A DNA stretch of 39,972 bases, from positions 1 through 39,972 of the forward strand of contig CAUSGX010000008.1 in the NCBI GenBank assembly GCA_963531535.1, read 5' to 3'. The notes beneath the pieces were generated by a model, which was not told the origin of the DNA, searched no databases, and was given only the letters and a program-made list of their open reading frames with translations. Positions 19,390-29,914 of this stretch are shown here, one piece after another. The stretch is from HOT-345 sp963531535 (GTDB taxonomy: Bacteria > Patescibacteriota > Gracilibacteria > Absconditabacterales > Absconditicoccaceae). Every line of letters begins with the position of its first letter. Position 1 is the stretch's first letter. A program made the position numbers and the translations under genes.

Positions 19390-19462
19390 AGCCGCGAACC
19401 AGGATTGAACTGGCCACCTCACCCTTACCATGGGTGCGCTCTACCTACTGAGCTATCGCGGC
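19390..19462 (-). tRNA. tRNA-Thr (anticodon GGU)
   Basis: On the minus strand the acceptor stem GCCGCGA pairs with TCGCGGC. The D arm contains AGCTCAGTAGGTAGAGC, the anticodon stem CACCC/GGGTG encloses the loop ATGGTAA with anticodon GGU, and the T arm contains GGTTC-like AGTTCAATCC. No CCA is encoded (the sequence continues TAATCA). Confidence 0.93.
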
Positions 19463-19471
19463 GACTTGATT

Positions 19472-19499
19472 CTTATAAATATTCTCAGAGAAAAAACAA
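19472..19499 (-). promoter_or_regulatory. Promoter for tRNA-Thr
   Basis: On the minus strand: TTGTTT (19499-19494), a 16-bp spacer and TATAAG (19477-19472), 10 bases before the tRNA. The -35 box lies inside the terminator hairpin of the upstream gene. Confidence 0.55.
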
Positions 19500-19524
19500 G
19501 AAAAAGTCAGATTTTTCTTGTTTT
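19493..19524 (-). terminator. Terminator after the PrsW-like gene (- strand)
   Basis: A perfect 13-bp stem (19493-19505 with 19512-19524) with a 6-base loop. On the minus strand it ends in TTTT followed by more Ts. Confidence 0.8.
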
Positions 19525-20392
19525 AGTTTGAGTGAGTTTTTTCTGATGATGCTGGAAGGTAGAGTTCATCAAGGTGAAAGAGGAGATAACTTAGTCAGAT
19601 GAAGCCTCCTATTGCGATCAGAAAGCTGATAAATCAAAGTTGATAGTGAAGTCAGAGATTGTAGCTGCTATGGAGAAGGTATCCGCAAAGTAGCGCTCAG
19701 GCGTATTTTACTCGAGTTGGGACTGTGTTGAGCTTCAGGATGGCAAGCGCGATTGATCCGGTTGCAAGGATATGAAGCATCACTGACAAGAGTCCTCTAC
19801 CCAGGAGGAATCAGGTTTTTATACTTTCTCCAGAGAAGAGTTGGAGGCCGAGAGCAAGTAAGCTTTCAGCGACTCAAAATGAGAATCCTATTGTGATAGC
19901 GATGAGAAGGAGTTTTGTATGAGAAGTGCTGGTTGATGTTTCTGAGTGAGTATGACTGAGTGAAAATTTGAGGAGCTCTTCAATAGTCGAGATAAGGAGA
20001 TAGTAGATTAAGATTCTACTTCCAATTTCATAGGATCAAAAAATAAATAGAGGGATTACTAGTCCTATTCCGGTCAGTATTTGTAACCAGATTTTTTTAT
20101 TGCCTTGTTGTCTGAAAAGGAGAGGTAAACAGCATAAAGCTACTATAATATAACTTCAAAACATAAGATAGTCTCTGAAATTTTGTGCCTGTCCAATAGA
20201 GCTCAGTCAGAGTTGAAGTCAGAATTTAGAGATTACTAACTGGTAAAATCATAGTAGTCAAAGAGGAATCATTCCTCGTAAGAGAAGTTTTTTTGCGCTT
20301 TGATTTGGAAAATGGGAAAAAGTTTGGTTGAGAAATCGGATCCAAAACCATATGAGGAGTACTAAACTGAGGATAAGTCAGAGATAGTGCAC
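19523..20392 (-). CDS. PrsW-like intramembrane protease family protein
   Basis: A very hydrophobic protein of 289 residues with about eight membrane helices. Three conserved-looking polar sites lie inside the helices: EELLK (Glu 138 and 139, Lys 142), GVAES (Glu 176) and MLHILATG (His 207). This spacing of EExxK, FxxxE and H matches the PrsW/CAAX-protease type of intramembrane metalloprotease. The loop after EELLK is rich in His, Ser and Thr. Start: after the TAG of the upstream gene the first usable codon is a GTG at 20392, five codons on. The two genes share a frame and probably a transcript. The frame contains many UGA glycines and is invisible under the standard code. The enzyme assignment is by motif only; targets are unknown. 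Confidence 0.6.
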
Positions 20393-20407
20393 GATATTTG
20401 GTATATT

Positions 20408-20701
20408 CTAAAGAGTTGATCGAATATTATTTATAAGTGTTTCGGCTTCAGCTTCTGTACCTTTTTGGCAGATGATAAAGAGTTCCTGGCTTGTAGAACC
20501 TTTTGACATTTTTGCTTTGAGTCCTGAGGTTGTCTGATAGGAGATCGAAAATCTTAAATCTGAACTCCCCTTTTGTTGTCTCATGATTCTTCACGGAATG
20601 ATTCTTTGAATCTGGTCTAGGTTTTCGATCTTTCTCAAAAGGGGATGAAACTCTGAGAGAATGGTATGTTCGGTTTTTACTTTTTTGAATCCAAGTTTCA
20701 T
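20408..20701 (-). CDS. DUF2103-like protein
   Basis: A small soluble protein of 97 residues. It resembles DUF2103, a family annotated as predicted metal-binding and known from archaea, cyanobacteria and others. The matching parts are an N-terminal segment with EHTILSEFHPLL, the IIPGRI segment (Gly as UGA), a beta-rich middle, and GLKAKMSKGSTSQELFIIC near the end, where the family has a G-F-K-L-x-A-R-S-G-x-x-Q-E-V-F pattern. AGAGG precedes the ATG at a good distance. It ends at TAG and is followed in the same frame by the PrsW-like gene. It is divergent from prmC. The family function is not established. Confidence 0.6.
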
Positions 20702-20783
20702 ATCCTCTTTCTGAGCTAAAAGATAGCAATATCATAGTTATCTGCTTATAAAAAACAAATCATATTCAGATTTTTTGTTTTGA

Positions 20784-20811
20784 TTGCTTTTTAACTGAGA
20801 ATAGCTATAAG
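20784..20811 (+). promoter_or_regulatory. Promoter for prmC
   Basis: TTGCTT (20784-20789), a 16-bp spacer and TATAAG (20806-20811). Confidence 0.45.
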
Positions 20812-20857
20812 AAAATATTTTTGAGAGGAGAGATTTTAGATTTTTGATCGTGTGAAT

Positions 20858-21724
20858 ATGCAGTTGCAGGCTTTGATTCAGAACCCAGCTTATAAAAAGA
20901 AATTTGTTTTAGAAAAGTTGCTTTGTCATTATTTAGATAAAACAAGAACTGAACTGTGGACCGATGCTGAGCAGGAGCTTTCTGAGGAGCTCGTTAAGAA
21001 GATTCAAGAGGATTATCGTGCATATGAGGAAGATGAGAAGCCGCTTGAGTATATTTTGGGGTTTGTTGAGTTTTTTGGGGTAAGGTTTTGGGTGAATGAG
21101 CATACGCTTATCCCTAGGCCAGAGACTGAGTATATGATTACAGCGATCACTGAGGAGTTGCAATCTCGTGAGGATTCTGATCATATTTTGCTAGATATTG
21201 GGACGGGGTCTGGAGTTTTGTGATGTTCGGTTCTGCTCCAAAATGGAGGGAAGATTAGAGAAGTTTTTCTAGCTGATATTTCTGCGGATGCACTCTATGT
21301 AGCTAATAGAAACTATAATGACTTGATAGATGGTAGTTTGTATGATACGAGAATTGTTCAGTCAGATTTGTGTGCTTTTTTAGAGAGTTATTCTGGAGTC
21401 ATAGAAGGGAGAAAACTGATTATGACTGCAAATTTGCCATATATTCCAGATCAGACTTTTGATGAGAATAGTCCAGCAAATGTTCAGAAATGGGAGCCGA
21501 GATTTGCCTTTGTTGGTGGAGATGATGGACTTGATTTGTATAGAAAGATGTTTGCTCAATTGCTAGAGCTCAAGGATCAGGTTTCAGATTTGGTGATGTT
21601 TCTAGAAATGATGACCTGGCAGGTTGATATTTTAAGGAAAGAATATGAGGGCGTGATTGAGTTTGAGGAGGTGAAGACTTTCCATTTTAATATTAGGATT
21701 GTAAAGGCGAGATTTATTAGATAA
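20858..21724 (+). CDS. prmC: Release factor glutamine methyltransferase PrmC
   Basis: Methylates the Gln of the GGQ motif in class 1 release factors using S-adenosylmethionine. In a UGA-Gly organism RF2 is expected to be absent, so RF1 would be its main target (inference). The protein is 288 residues. The N-terminal helical domain (about 1-80) carries the EYILGFVEFFG segment. The methyltransferase domain has IPRPETE, DIGTGSG (SAM site) and the catalytic NxPY motif as NLPYIP, where most bacteria have NPPY. Gly at 21221 is UGA and joins two fragments. The ATG at 20858 is preferred; an in-frame GTG at 20852 is two codons upstream. The next gene starts 31 bases after the stop, probably in the same operon. 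Confidence 0.92.
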
Positions 21725-21755
21725 AGAATTACTTTATTTCTCATTTTTGTTGCTT

Positions 21756-24683
21756 ATGAGTTGGTTACAGAAGGTTAGAAAGAGCTCTTTTATTTCTTAT
21801 TTGCTGCTTGCACTTTGAGTGCTTTTTTTACTTAAACGAGGAGCGATCTTGACGAGTTACGGATATCTCCTTGATCAGATGCAGCGATGATGGCTTCTTT
21901 ATTTTGTTTTTCAGGTTTTTCAGGGAGATCTTTTTTTGTGAGGAGTTCTTTTAGCACTTGCTTACGGAGCGGAGCTCTTGGGAAAAAAGACTTTGAATAT
22001 GGGGGCTAGAATATTTGTAATTCTGGCTTTAGTCCTTGTCTTTGCTGATATTATGACGATGTTTGTCTATCAGCAGAGATTTTCTTTTTCTCTGGTATGA
22101 GGCATGCTCTCGTCGATGAATAAGGTTGTTTGATTGTATATTCTGTGATTTTTTTTGTGAGTGATTTTACTCTTTTGAGTTGTTGTGGTTCTTGGGAAGA
22201 TACTCAGATTTTCTCTGACAAGATATGCAATTTTAATCTTGGTTTGAGGAAGTATTCTTTTGAAGCTTATTCCTATGCCGCTTCTCTCAGTTTCTTGAGG
22301 AGAACTTCCGGTGGAAAATACCTTTGCTCAGTGGATCAAAGGATATTATACTCTCAATTTACTGGAGCAGAAGAGAGAATATGATGAGGAACAGGCTGAA
22401 CAAATGCGTCAGCAAGAAAAATCTGACTTTTCTTCTCTTTTGACTGGAGAGTTATCACAGCTAGGGAAAGAGAAAAATGCTTGGTTACGTTTGGTGAATC
22501 TTTATCCAGAGCAGATTTTTGAAGAATTTCCTCAGGAGAAGCTTGTAAATGCAAGAGATGAGAAAGGAGAGCTTTATTTTAGAGAGGTTCTTCAAACAGC
22601 TTTGAAAAGGCGTCCGGAACTTGCTTTCGTTTATCTTAAGCATTACAAGGATTGGAAGGATATTGATTGAAGATGAATCTTAAAGGAGATGCTAGAGTTT
22701 GCGATAAGACAAAATCCTCAACTTGCTTATACTTATCTTCACCAGTATGAGGATTTAGTTGAAGGTAATGAGAAAATCGCAAAATCTTTATTAGAAAAGG
22801 CAACTCAATTGTATGAGAATAGGCTGGATCTAACGGATCTTTTCTCTTTGCAGGAGGGAAGAAAAAATAAAAAGAATGTGATTCTGGTTTTTTATGAATC
22901 TGCATCTGCTGTAGATAGTAAGAGAACTGGTGGACTCTTTGATAAATTTCCTCGAACTGATGAGATATCGAAGTGATGAACTCTTTTTACTAATATGTTT
23001 GCCAATGGTGCAACTTCTGAGATGGGACATATTGCGACTTTGCTGGGAGTTGAACCGGTATTTTTAGGGACCTCACTTGATAGTTGATATGAAAGGTTTT
23101 CTGGAGTAGTTGATGGGCTTTGAACATTTTTTAAGAAGCTTGGATATGCGACACATTTTGTGAGTACGGCGAGTCTAGACTTTTTGAATCAGAGATCTTT
23201 CTTGAAGAGGGTTTGATTTGATCATCTATGGGAAGATGGTTATGAAAAGTGGAAGAAATATACTTTCAATGCGGCGCCAGATCTTGCTCTCTATGAAAAA
23301 GTTTTGGAGGTGGTGAAGCGTCAGACTTCTCCTTATTTTATCAGCTTACAGACGATATCTTCTCATACTCCTTATTCTAGTCCGTATGGAAATACAGAGG
23401 AGGCGGCTTTTCGCTATATGGATCAGAGTTTTGCTAAATTTTATATCAAACTTAGGAAGTCAGGATTCTTTGAAAACTGAATTCTGCTTGTTGTTGGAGA
23501 TCATCGCAAGATGATGCCGCTTGGTGGTGATGAATATCGTAAATGGTGACCTTCAGCAGAGGCGAGGATTGTTTCATTTATGATTGGAAGTGGGGTTGAA
23601 GCTGGGAAGATTGATGATACGCTTTATCAGCAGACAGATATCTTTTATTCATTGATGAAGGAGTTTGGATCTGGTGAGGTAAAAGTTTGGAATCAGAGTA
23701 ATGATCTCTTTACCCAGGAGGCCGTGAGAAATTGGGCTGTGAAGAGCTTTACGATCAAGCCTCAAGCTTATGCTTTTAATCTTTCAGGTGATACTTGAGT
23801 TGTGGATATTCCCAGTCAAGAATTTACCTCAGATAAGGGAAAATTTGATGAAAAGGCTATTACTAACTATATGTCTTTGGCATTGAGATTTCAGAAAGAT
23901 AAGGACGGAGAAAGTTTTGAAGAAGATTCAGGATTCTGAGTTTTAGATGACACTGTCTTGATTTCCCATAGATGAGAGCATAGTGATACTACCGAAAATT
24001 CTTATGCTGCATTTTGGAAGGCATCTAGATATAATGCAGGGGCGATTGAGTTTGATGTTACACCGACAAAGGACTGAAAGCTAGTTGTTTTTCACGGTCC
24101 AAAGCTTTATAGCACTACATGTAAGCAAATTCAAAAAGATATTTGTCAGATGACTTATGAGGAATTAAAAGATTGTAAGCTTAGTAATGGAGAGAATATT
24201 TTTTCTCTTGCTGAAAGATTGCCAAAGATGAAACTCTTGGCTCCGCTTCTCTTTTTAGATATGAAAGTGCCAGAAAATCCTGACTGTAGTCATCTAGATT
24301 CAAAATCTTTATTTGCTCAGGCTAAAGAAATTGTAAGATCTAATCAGATGGATTGACAGGTTGTTTTTTCTAGTGAGGATAAGCAATTGACAAAGTATCT
24401 CTGAGCAGATGTTGATGTGATGAGTGCAGTGGATACCTATTCGAGAGCTGGAATCTGACAGTTGTCAGGCGGAAATTATCTGTATTTTATGGCCCCTTAT
24501 CAAATATTTACTCCATCAGTTATGAAAGAGCTTAGAAATGTGAAAAATGCTCTTGGGCAGAGAGTTATTCCTGTTGCTTATACTGTGAATGATATGTGAG
24601 CATTTAGAAGACTTAAGGCACTTGGAGTGGATCATATTATGACTGATGAACTCTTGAAACTTAGTGAGGAAACTAAAAGGTAG
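21756..24683 (+). CDS. Fusion of LtaS-type sulfatase and glycerophosphodiester phosphodiesterase
   Basis: One 975-residue frame (UGA as Gly) with two enzymes. Residues 1-190: about five membrane helices. Residues ~200-365: a polar, helical repeat-like region (PELAFVYLKHY, PQLAYTYLHQY). Residues ~375-690: an alkaline-phosphatase-superfamily domain like lipoteichoic acid synthase, with FYESAS (metal Glu ~381), NGATSEMG (nucleophile Thr ~420), SSHTPY and GDHR (His ~583). Residues ~730-975: a GDPD barrel with HRGEHSDTTEN (His ~738), AIEFDV (Glu ~765, Asp ~767) and DGKLVVFHG (His ~780; usually HD). LtaS-type enzymes move glycerol phosphate from phosphatidylglycerol; GDPD hydrolyses glycerophosphodiesters. 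Together they suggest building and trimming of an envelope glycerophosphate polymer (inference). It starts 31 bases after prmC. Confidence 0.85.
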
Positions 24684-24706
24684 ATGGCTTTGTGTTATAA
24701 AAATCA

Positions 24707-24741
24707 AAAAGCTGATTCCGATGATGGAGTCAGCTTTCTTT
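24707..24741. terminator. Shared terminator of the LtaS-GDPD and SIMPL genes
   Basis: A 12-bp stem (24708-24719 with 24726-24737; one mismatch) flanked by As and Ts on both sides, between two convergent genes. Confidence 0.75.
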
Positions 24742-24762
24742 AAAGTGTGAAGTTTTTTGTTT

Positions 24763-25476
24763 CTAGTCAATATCGTAGGTGAGATAAGCCTTTCTAGTGA
24801 TTTTTAATGTCGTAGCATCTTTGAGGCTTTCTCCATTATAAAAGCTCTGATGGTAAAAATAGGTATCAGGATCTGATCCATATTCATCTTCTCTGAGTCC
24901 GTATTCTGTCGTTTGAAGAAGCCTTCCAAGTTTTACTCCGAGGGTATTTGCTGTTACTTCTGCTTGTGCTTTGGCATCTTGGAGAGCTAGTTTGCGGGCT
25001 TCTTTGACGATTTCTCTAGTATTGGAAACTGATATATCAGCATTTGTTAGACTCCATATTGATTGTTTCTCTAGAAGGTGTAAGACTTCTTCTCAATTTT
25101 TGATAATATTTTCTCCAGTGGAAGTAATTGTTATGAAGATATCACGACAAGGTGCTTCTATGTCTGTTGCTCGACTTGAGCAAGATCAATGGTCACGAAA
25201 GTATGTGTATGTTTTCTTTATGCTAAAGTTCAATGGTTGGAGGAGTTGTTCTAGTTTTGTTTTTTCTTTTTCTCGAGCTTGATCTGATAGTGTTTCAGAT
25301 CCTGTTGTAGTTCATCTGATGTTCATGGAGATAGTATCAGGTTTAACCTCAACTTGTCCCTCGCCTACAACATTGATTGCTTCTCGTCCTTTGCTAAAGG
25401 ATTTGACTGCATAGATCCCTGAGATACAGATAATCATTACTAAAACTGCGATAAAAATTCTGTCTATAGTTTTCAT
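24763..25476 (-). CDS. SIMPL domain (DUF541) protein
   Basis: Encodes 237 residues. The N-terminal hydrophobic segment (about 5-24) serves as a membrane anchor or uncleaved signal. The SIMPL domain follows: INVVGEGQVEVKPDT at the start, then EKTKLEQLLQPL, a Cys-containing loop (HGSCSSRATD, then APCRD), and the second-half signature KEARKLALQDAKAQAEVTANTLG with GRLLQTTEYG. Family members are periplasmic or cell-surface proteins of unclear biochemical role (SIMPL is named after a mouse signalling protein). The two Cys about 15 residues apart could form a disulfide. It is convergent with the LtaS-GDPD gene and divergent from leuS. Confidence 0.85.
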
Positions 25477-25620
25477 CAGTTTTTTGATTATGATATAAAA
25501 GATAATGAGAGTGTAGCTTTATTTGAGGGTAAATCAAGTATAAAGTTAAAAAAAACTTGCATTTGCTAGAGTAAAAGATAAAAAATATATCAGAATTATT
25601 TATCCTTTTGTGTAAAGAAG

Positions 25621-28140
25621 ATGACGATAGATATGAAAATGCTTGCTGAGAAATGGCAAAAAAAGTGGAAGGAGTCTGGTGTATATAAGACACAAGAATT
25701 AAATGGAAAGCCAAAATTCTATATTTTGGATATGTTTCCGTATCCGAGTGGAGCAGGTCTTCATGTTGGTCATCCAAAAGGATATGTAGCATCGGATACG
25801 ATTGCTAGAAAAAAGATGCTTGAGGGATATAATGTGCTTCATCCGATGGGGTTTGATACTTTTGGTCTTGGGACTGAGCAATATGCAATTGATCATAAGA
25901 TGAAACCTCAGACTGTAGCTGAACAGAATATTTCTACTTATATTTCTCAGCTTGAAAAGATCGGTTTTACCTATGATTGGGAGAGAAGTTTTAGTACTGC
26001 TGATCCTGAGTATTATAAGTGGACACAAAGTATTTTTCTCAAGTTTTATACTCATTATTATGATGAAGCTGAGGGAAAGGCGAAGCCGATCTCAATTCTT
26101 GAAGAAAAATTAAAAAAAGAAGGGAAAACTGATTCAGAAATCAGATTTATTCTTGATAATGAAAGGTTAGCATATCTTGACTATAAACCTATTAATCGAT
26201 GTCCTCACTGTAAGACTGGACTTGCAAATGAGGATCTTGATGATGGAAAGTGTGAGAGGTGTGGAAGTGAAGTAGAACAAAAGCCTATGAGACAGTGGGT
26301 TTTGAGGATTACGAAATATGCTCAGAGACTGCTTGATGGATTAGATAGCTTGGATTGGGATGAATCGATGAAGGAACTTGAGAGGAACTGGATCGGTAAG
26401 TCTGAAGGAACTCAATTCGAGATGAGGCTTCAGAATTCTGATGATGTTTTTGAGATTTATACAACGAGAATTGATACTGTTTTTGGAATGAGTTTTGTTG
26501 TGATGGCTCCAGAGCATCCTTTGGTTGAAAAGATTACCACTCCAGAGCAAAAAGAAGCTGTAAAATCTTATCAAGAACAAGCGAAATATAAAACTCAACT
26601 TGAAAGGACAGAGCTTCAAAAAGAAAAAACCTGAGTTTTTACTGGAGCTTATGCTATCAATCCGTTTAATAATCAAAAAGTTCCAATTTATATCGGAGAT
26701 TATGTACTTGCTAACTATGGAACAGGAGTAGTGATGGCGGTTCCTGCACATGATGAGAGAGATTTTGAGTTTGCAAAGAAGTATGGATTAGAAATAGTAG
26801 AGGTTGTTAGTGCTGATTGAGCCGTTTCTGGTTCTGCTTTAGATTCTGCTTATACGGAGAAATGAATCCTTGTGAATTCTTGAGCTTTCTCATGATTAAG
26901 ATCTGATGAAGCGATAGCAAAAATGCAGGAATGGCTTACTGAACAAGGAATTGGATGAAAGAAAGTGAACTATAAAATCCAAGACCGAGTTTTCTCAAGG
27001 CAGAGATATTGGGGAGAACCGTTCCCTGTAGTTTTCTGTGAGGAGCATGGAGTGGTTCCTTTGCAAGAGTCAGATTTGCCTTTATGTTTGCCTGATGTAG
27101 AGCATTATGAACCGACTGGAACTGAAGAAGGACCGCTTGCAGAGGTAAAAGACTGGATTGAAACGACCTGTCCGATCTGCTGAAAGCCAGCTAAGAGAGA
27201 GTCTAATACGATGCCAGGATGGGCTGGGTCAAGCTGGTATTGGCTGAGATATATGGATCCCAAGAATTCTGATCAGCTCGTAGCACCTGAGAAAGAGGCG
27301 TATTGGGGGATGGTTGATACTTATGTTTGAGGGGCAGAACATGTGACAAGACACATGATTTATGCGAGATTCTGGCAGAACTTTTTGTATGATTTAGGAA
27401 TTGTATCACATCCAGAGCCATTCAAAAAATATCAAAAAGTCTGACTTATTATGGCTGAAGATGGTCGTAAAATGTCTAAGAGACGAGGAAATGTTGTCAA
27501 TCCAGATGATATTATTGCTGAATATGGAGCTGATGTTTTGAGAACATATGAAATGTTTATGGGGCCGTTTGATCAGGCAATCGCTTGGAATACTCAAGGT
27601 ATGAAGTGAGTAAAGAAGTTTCTCGATAAGGTAATTGCTCTCTATGATAAAGTGGATATTCAAAGCTGAGAAGAGAATCCTGAGGTTATTACCCTTCTTC
27701 ATCAAACGATCAAGAAATTGACTGAAGAGATTGATGATTTCAGATTTAATACTTCTTTATCGCAGTTGATGATATTGGTAAATCGTCTCTGAGAAGAAGA
27801 GAAGATATCAAAACAAACTTTCGAATCTTTAGTGCTTATGCTTGCTCCATTTGCTCCGCATTTGGCTGAGGAATTCTGGAACTTGTTGGGAAATGAGTTT
27901 TCGATTTTTACTACTGGTAGATGGCCAAGTTATGATCCTGCAAAACTTGTGAGTTCGAGGATTGTGTTGCCTGTACAATTTAATGGAAAGATGAGGTGAA
28001 CACTTGAGATTTCTCCCGAGTTGTCTCAAGAAGAGATTTTAGCTATGATTAGACAAGATGAGAAGCTAGCTAGCTATTTGACAGGAGAGATTAAAAAATG
28101 TATTTTGGTTCCATGAAAGATTATCAATATTATTGTATAA
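25621..28140 (+). CDS. leuS: Leucyl-tRNA synthetase
   Basis: Charges tRNA-Leu with leucine. The protein is 839 residues, normal for bacterial LeuRS. Order: class I catalytic core with FPYPSGAGLHVGHPKGY (HIGH motif as HVGH), a zinc-binding insertion with CPHC and CERC pairs (about 195-222), the CP1 editing domain with TTRIDTVFG and VPAHDERDF (editing Asp), a return to the core with SRQRYWGEPFP, a second CPIC, PGWAGSSWYWLRY, the KMSKS loop as KMSKRRGN, and the tRNA-binding helical domain and C-terminal domain (ending IINIIV). The editing residues look intact. UGA glycines join at least six fragments. The start at 25621 gives MTIDMKM; a second ATG follows four codons on. It has its own terminator. 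Confidence 0.97.
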
Positions 28141-28145
28141 AAGAG

Positions 28146-28178
28146 AAAAAAGTCTGACTTTGGGGTTAGGCTTTTTTG
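28146..28178 (+). terminator. Terminator after leuS
   Basis: A 13-bp stem with two G-T pairs (28146-28158 with 28165-28177), ending in six Ts. Confidence 0.8.
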
Positions 28179-28252
28179 TTATTTTTGTATTGAAGTAACA
28201 ATGTCTCCTTTGCTTTCCCCTTAGTTTTATGAGTAATCTCTAAAATTTATAG

Positions 28253-28280
28253 TTGATTTTGATCAGATTTTTCCTACACT
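28253..28280 (+). promoter_or_regulatory. Possible promoter of the patatin-mutY-rsmI run
   Basis: TTGATT (28253-28258), a 16-bp spacer and TACACT (28275-28280), 37 bases before the first patatin start. Confidence 0.35.
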
Positions 28281-28316
28281 TAAGCTCTTAATTTAAGATA
28301 GATATAGGCAAATAGT

Positions 28317-29090
28317 ATGATTGTAAAAAATAAAAGTCCTTATGTTCTTGTAATCTCATGAGGAGGGACGAAAGGGCTGTATGCTTGCTGAATTTTGAAA
28401 GCGATTGAAGAAACTTGATTTCAGGAGCAGATCGGAGCGGTATATGGTGTAAGTGCTGGAGCTTTGACTGGAGCATATTGGTTGAGTTGATGGAAGGCAG
28501 AAGATATTTTGGAGAGATTTTTGGAAAGTAATCTCTTTTCTCTGAGAAATATTGCTTTACCACCCAAAGCTTCTCTTTTGAAATCTTCGGTTGTAGCTAA
28601 GTTTTTGAAGTCAGATTTGAAATCGAGGTTTGAGGATTTAGAAAAACCTCTTTATGTTGGTGCGACAGATCTTTGGAGTGCTGAGTTTGTTTTGTATCAA
28701 AGTTGAGAACTCAGGAAACCTGTTTTATGAAGTATGTCAATCCCTGGTGTTTTTGCCGCTGTTGAGTATGATGGGAGAATGCTTGTAGATGGCGGAGTTT
28801 TGTGTAACTTTCCGATTGCTCAGGCTAGAGAGCAGTATCCTGATGCCGAGATTATTGGGATTCAGCTTGGAAAGTTTGAAAAAAATCAAAAGGTAAAAAG
28901 CCTGATTGATAATGTTTTGCTTTCTTATCAGGTAATGTCTGCTGGACACTTGATCCCAAATCTTGATCAGGTTTCTTGTCTTTTTGATAAGAGTTTGGAG
29001 ATTGGAATACTTGAGAGCTCTGAGAGTAAAATCAGGGAGTTTTTTGAGCAGGGGTATCAAGATGGACTTGAGGTTTTTAGTAAAATGTAG
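28317..29090 (+). CDS. Patatin-like phospholipase, copy 1
   Basis: A predicted lipid acyl hydrolase (patatin/RssA-like) of 257 residues with no signal peptide. The oxyanion segment ISGGGTKGLYACG is at the start (its first Gly is UGA). The nucleophile elbow GVSAG gives Ser about 46, and the catalytic Asp is in LVDGG (about 158), followed by NFPI. The Ser-Asp dyad is complete, so the enzyme should be active. A paralogue follows 5 bases after the stop, then mutY and rsmI, so four genes form a tight run. Bacterial patatins act in membrane lipid turnover or as secreted toxins; with no export signal, turnover or use of host-derived lipids is more likely (inference). Confidence 0.9.
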
Positions 29091-29095
29091 TTGAT

Positions 29096-29914
29096 ATGTG
29101 ATTTTTTAGGAGATGGTTTAAAAAACAAAAATCTGATCGTATTGTATTGGTGATTTCAGGTGGTGGAATGAGAGGTTTTTATGGACTCTGAATATTAAAA
29201 GCATTAGAAGAACTTGGGCTCAACCAAAAGATTGATGCGCTCTATGGTGTGAGTATTTGAGGACTGATTAGTGCATATCGAGCGGCTGGATATTCTGCTG
29301 ATGAAATTATGCACAAGATATTGCATTCAGGTTTTTTTTCTCCTTGGAAGAATCTTAATCTTTTTACTAGGAAATCATTGCTTTCTAATACTTTGATAGA
29401 AAAGAATATAGTACACGATTTGCCCTCAAATTTTGAGGATTTGCAGATACCAGTTCATATTTTTTGTAGTGATATTTTTGCTGGGCAGTCTGTTCAATTT
29501 TCTAGCGGAAATTTGCTTTCTCCGCTTTTGGCTACTGTTGCAATTCCTTGAATTTTCCCAGCTGTTGAATATCAAAAAAAGACTTTAGTTGATGGTGGGG
29601 CGACTTGTAATTTTCCAGTTTCCTTTGCAAAAAAGGCTTACCCAGATCATCATATTATCGGAGTTTCTCTCAATAAATACCAGCCAAAAAAATCTGAATT
29701 AAAAAGTTTAGTTGACTCAATTATTCTTTGATTTGAGTTGTTGATGAGGAGAGATATTCTTGTTCAGGGAGCGTATGCGGATACCTTTATCTGTAGAAAG
29801 CTGAATTCTGGTGTTTTAGAGATGAAAAAAGAGAAGCTACATAAAATTTTTTTGCAGGGATATCATGATGGACTTGAACAGTTGCAGGATTTAGTTGATA
29901 AGAAAGTGAAATAA
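29096..29914 (+). CDS. Patatin-like phospholipase, copy 2
   Basis: Paralogue of the preceding gene, 272 residues, also with a full Ser-Asp dyad: SGGGMRGFYGLG oxyanion loop, GVSIGG with Ser about 53, and LVDGGATCNFP with Asp about 166. The second codon is UGA (Met-Gly), and the Gly of the GxSxG elbow after Ser-Ile is also UGA, so this protein strictly needs recoding. The N-terminus is basic (FFRRWFKKQK) and could associate with the membrane. The last base of its stop is the first base of the mutY start (TAATG). The two copies differ clearly beyond the motifs, so the duplication is not recent. Confidence 0.9.
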
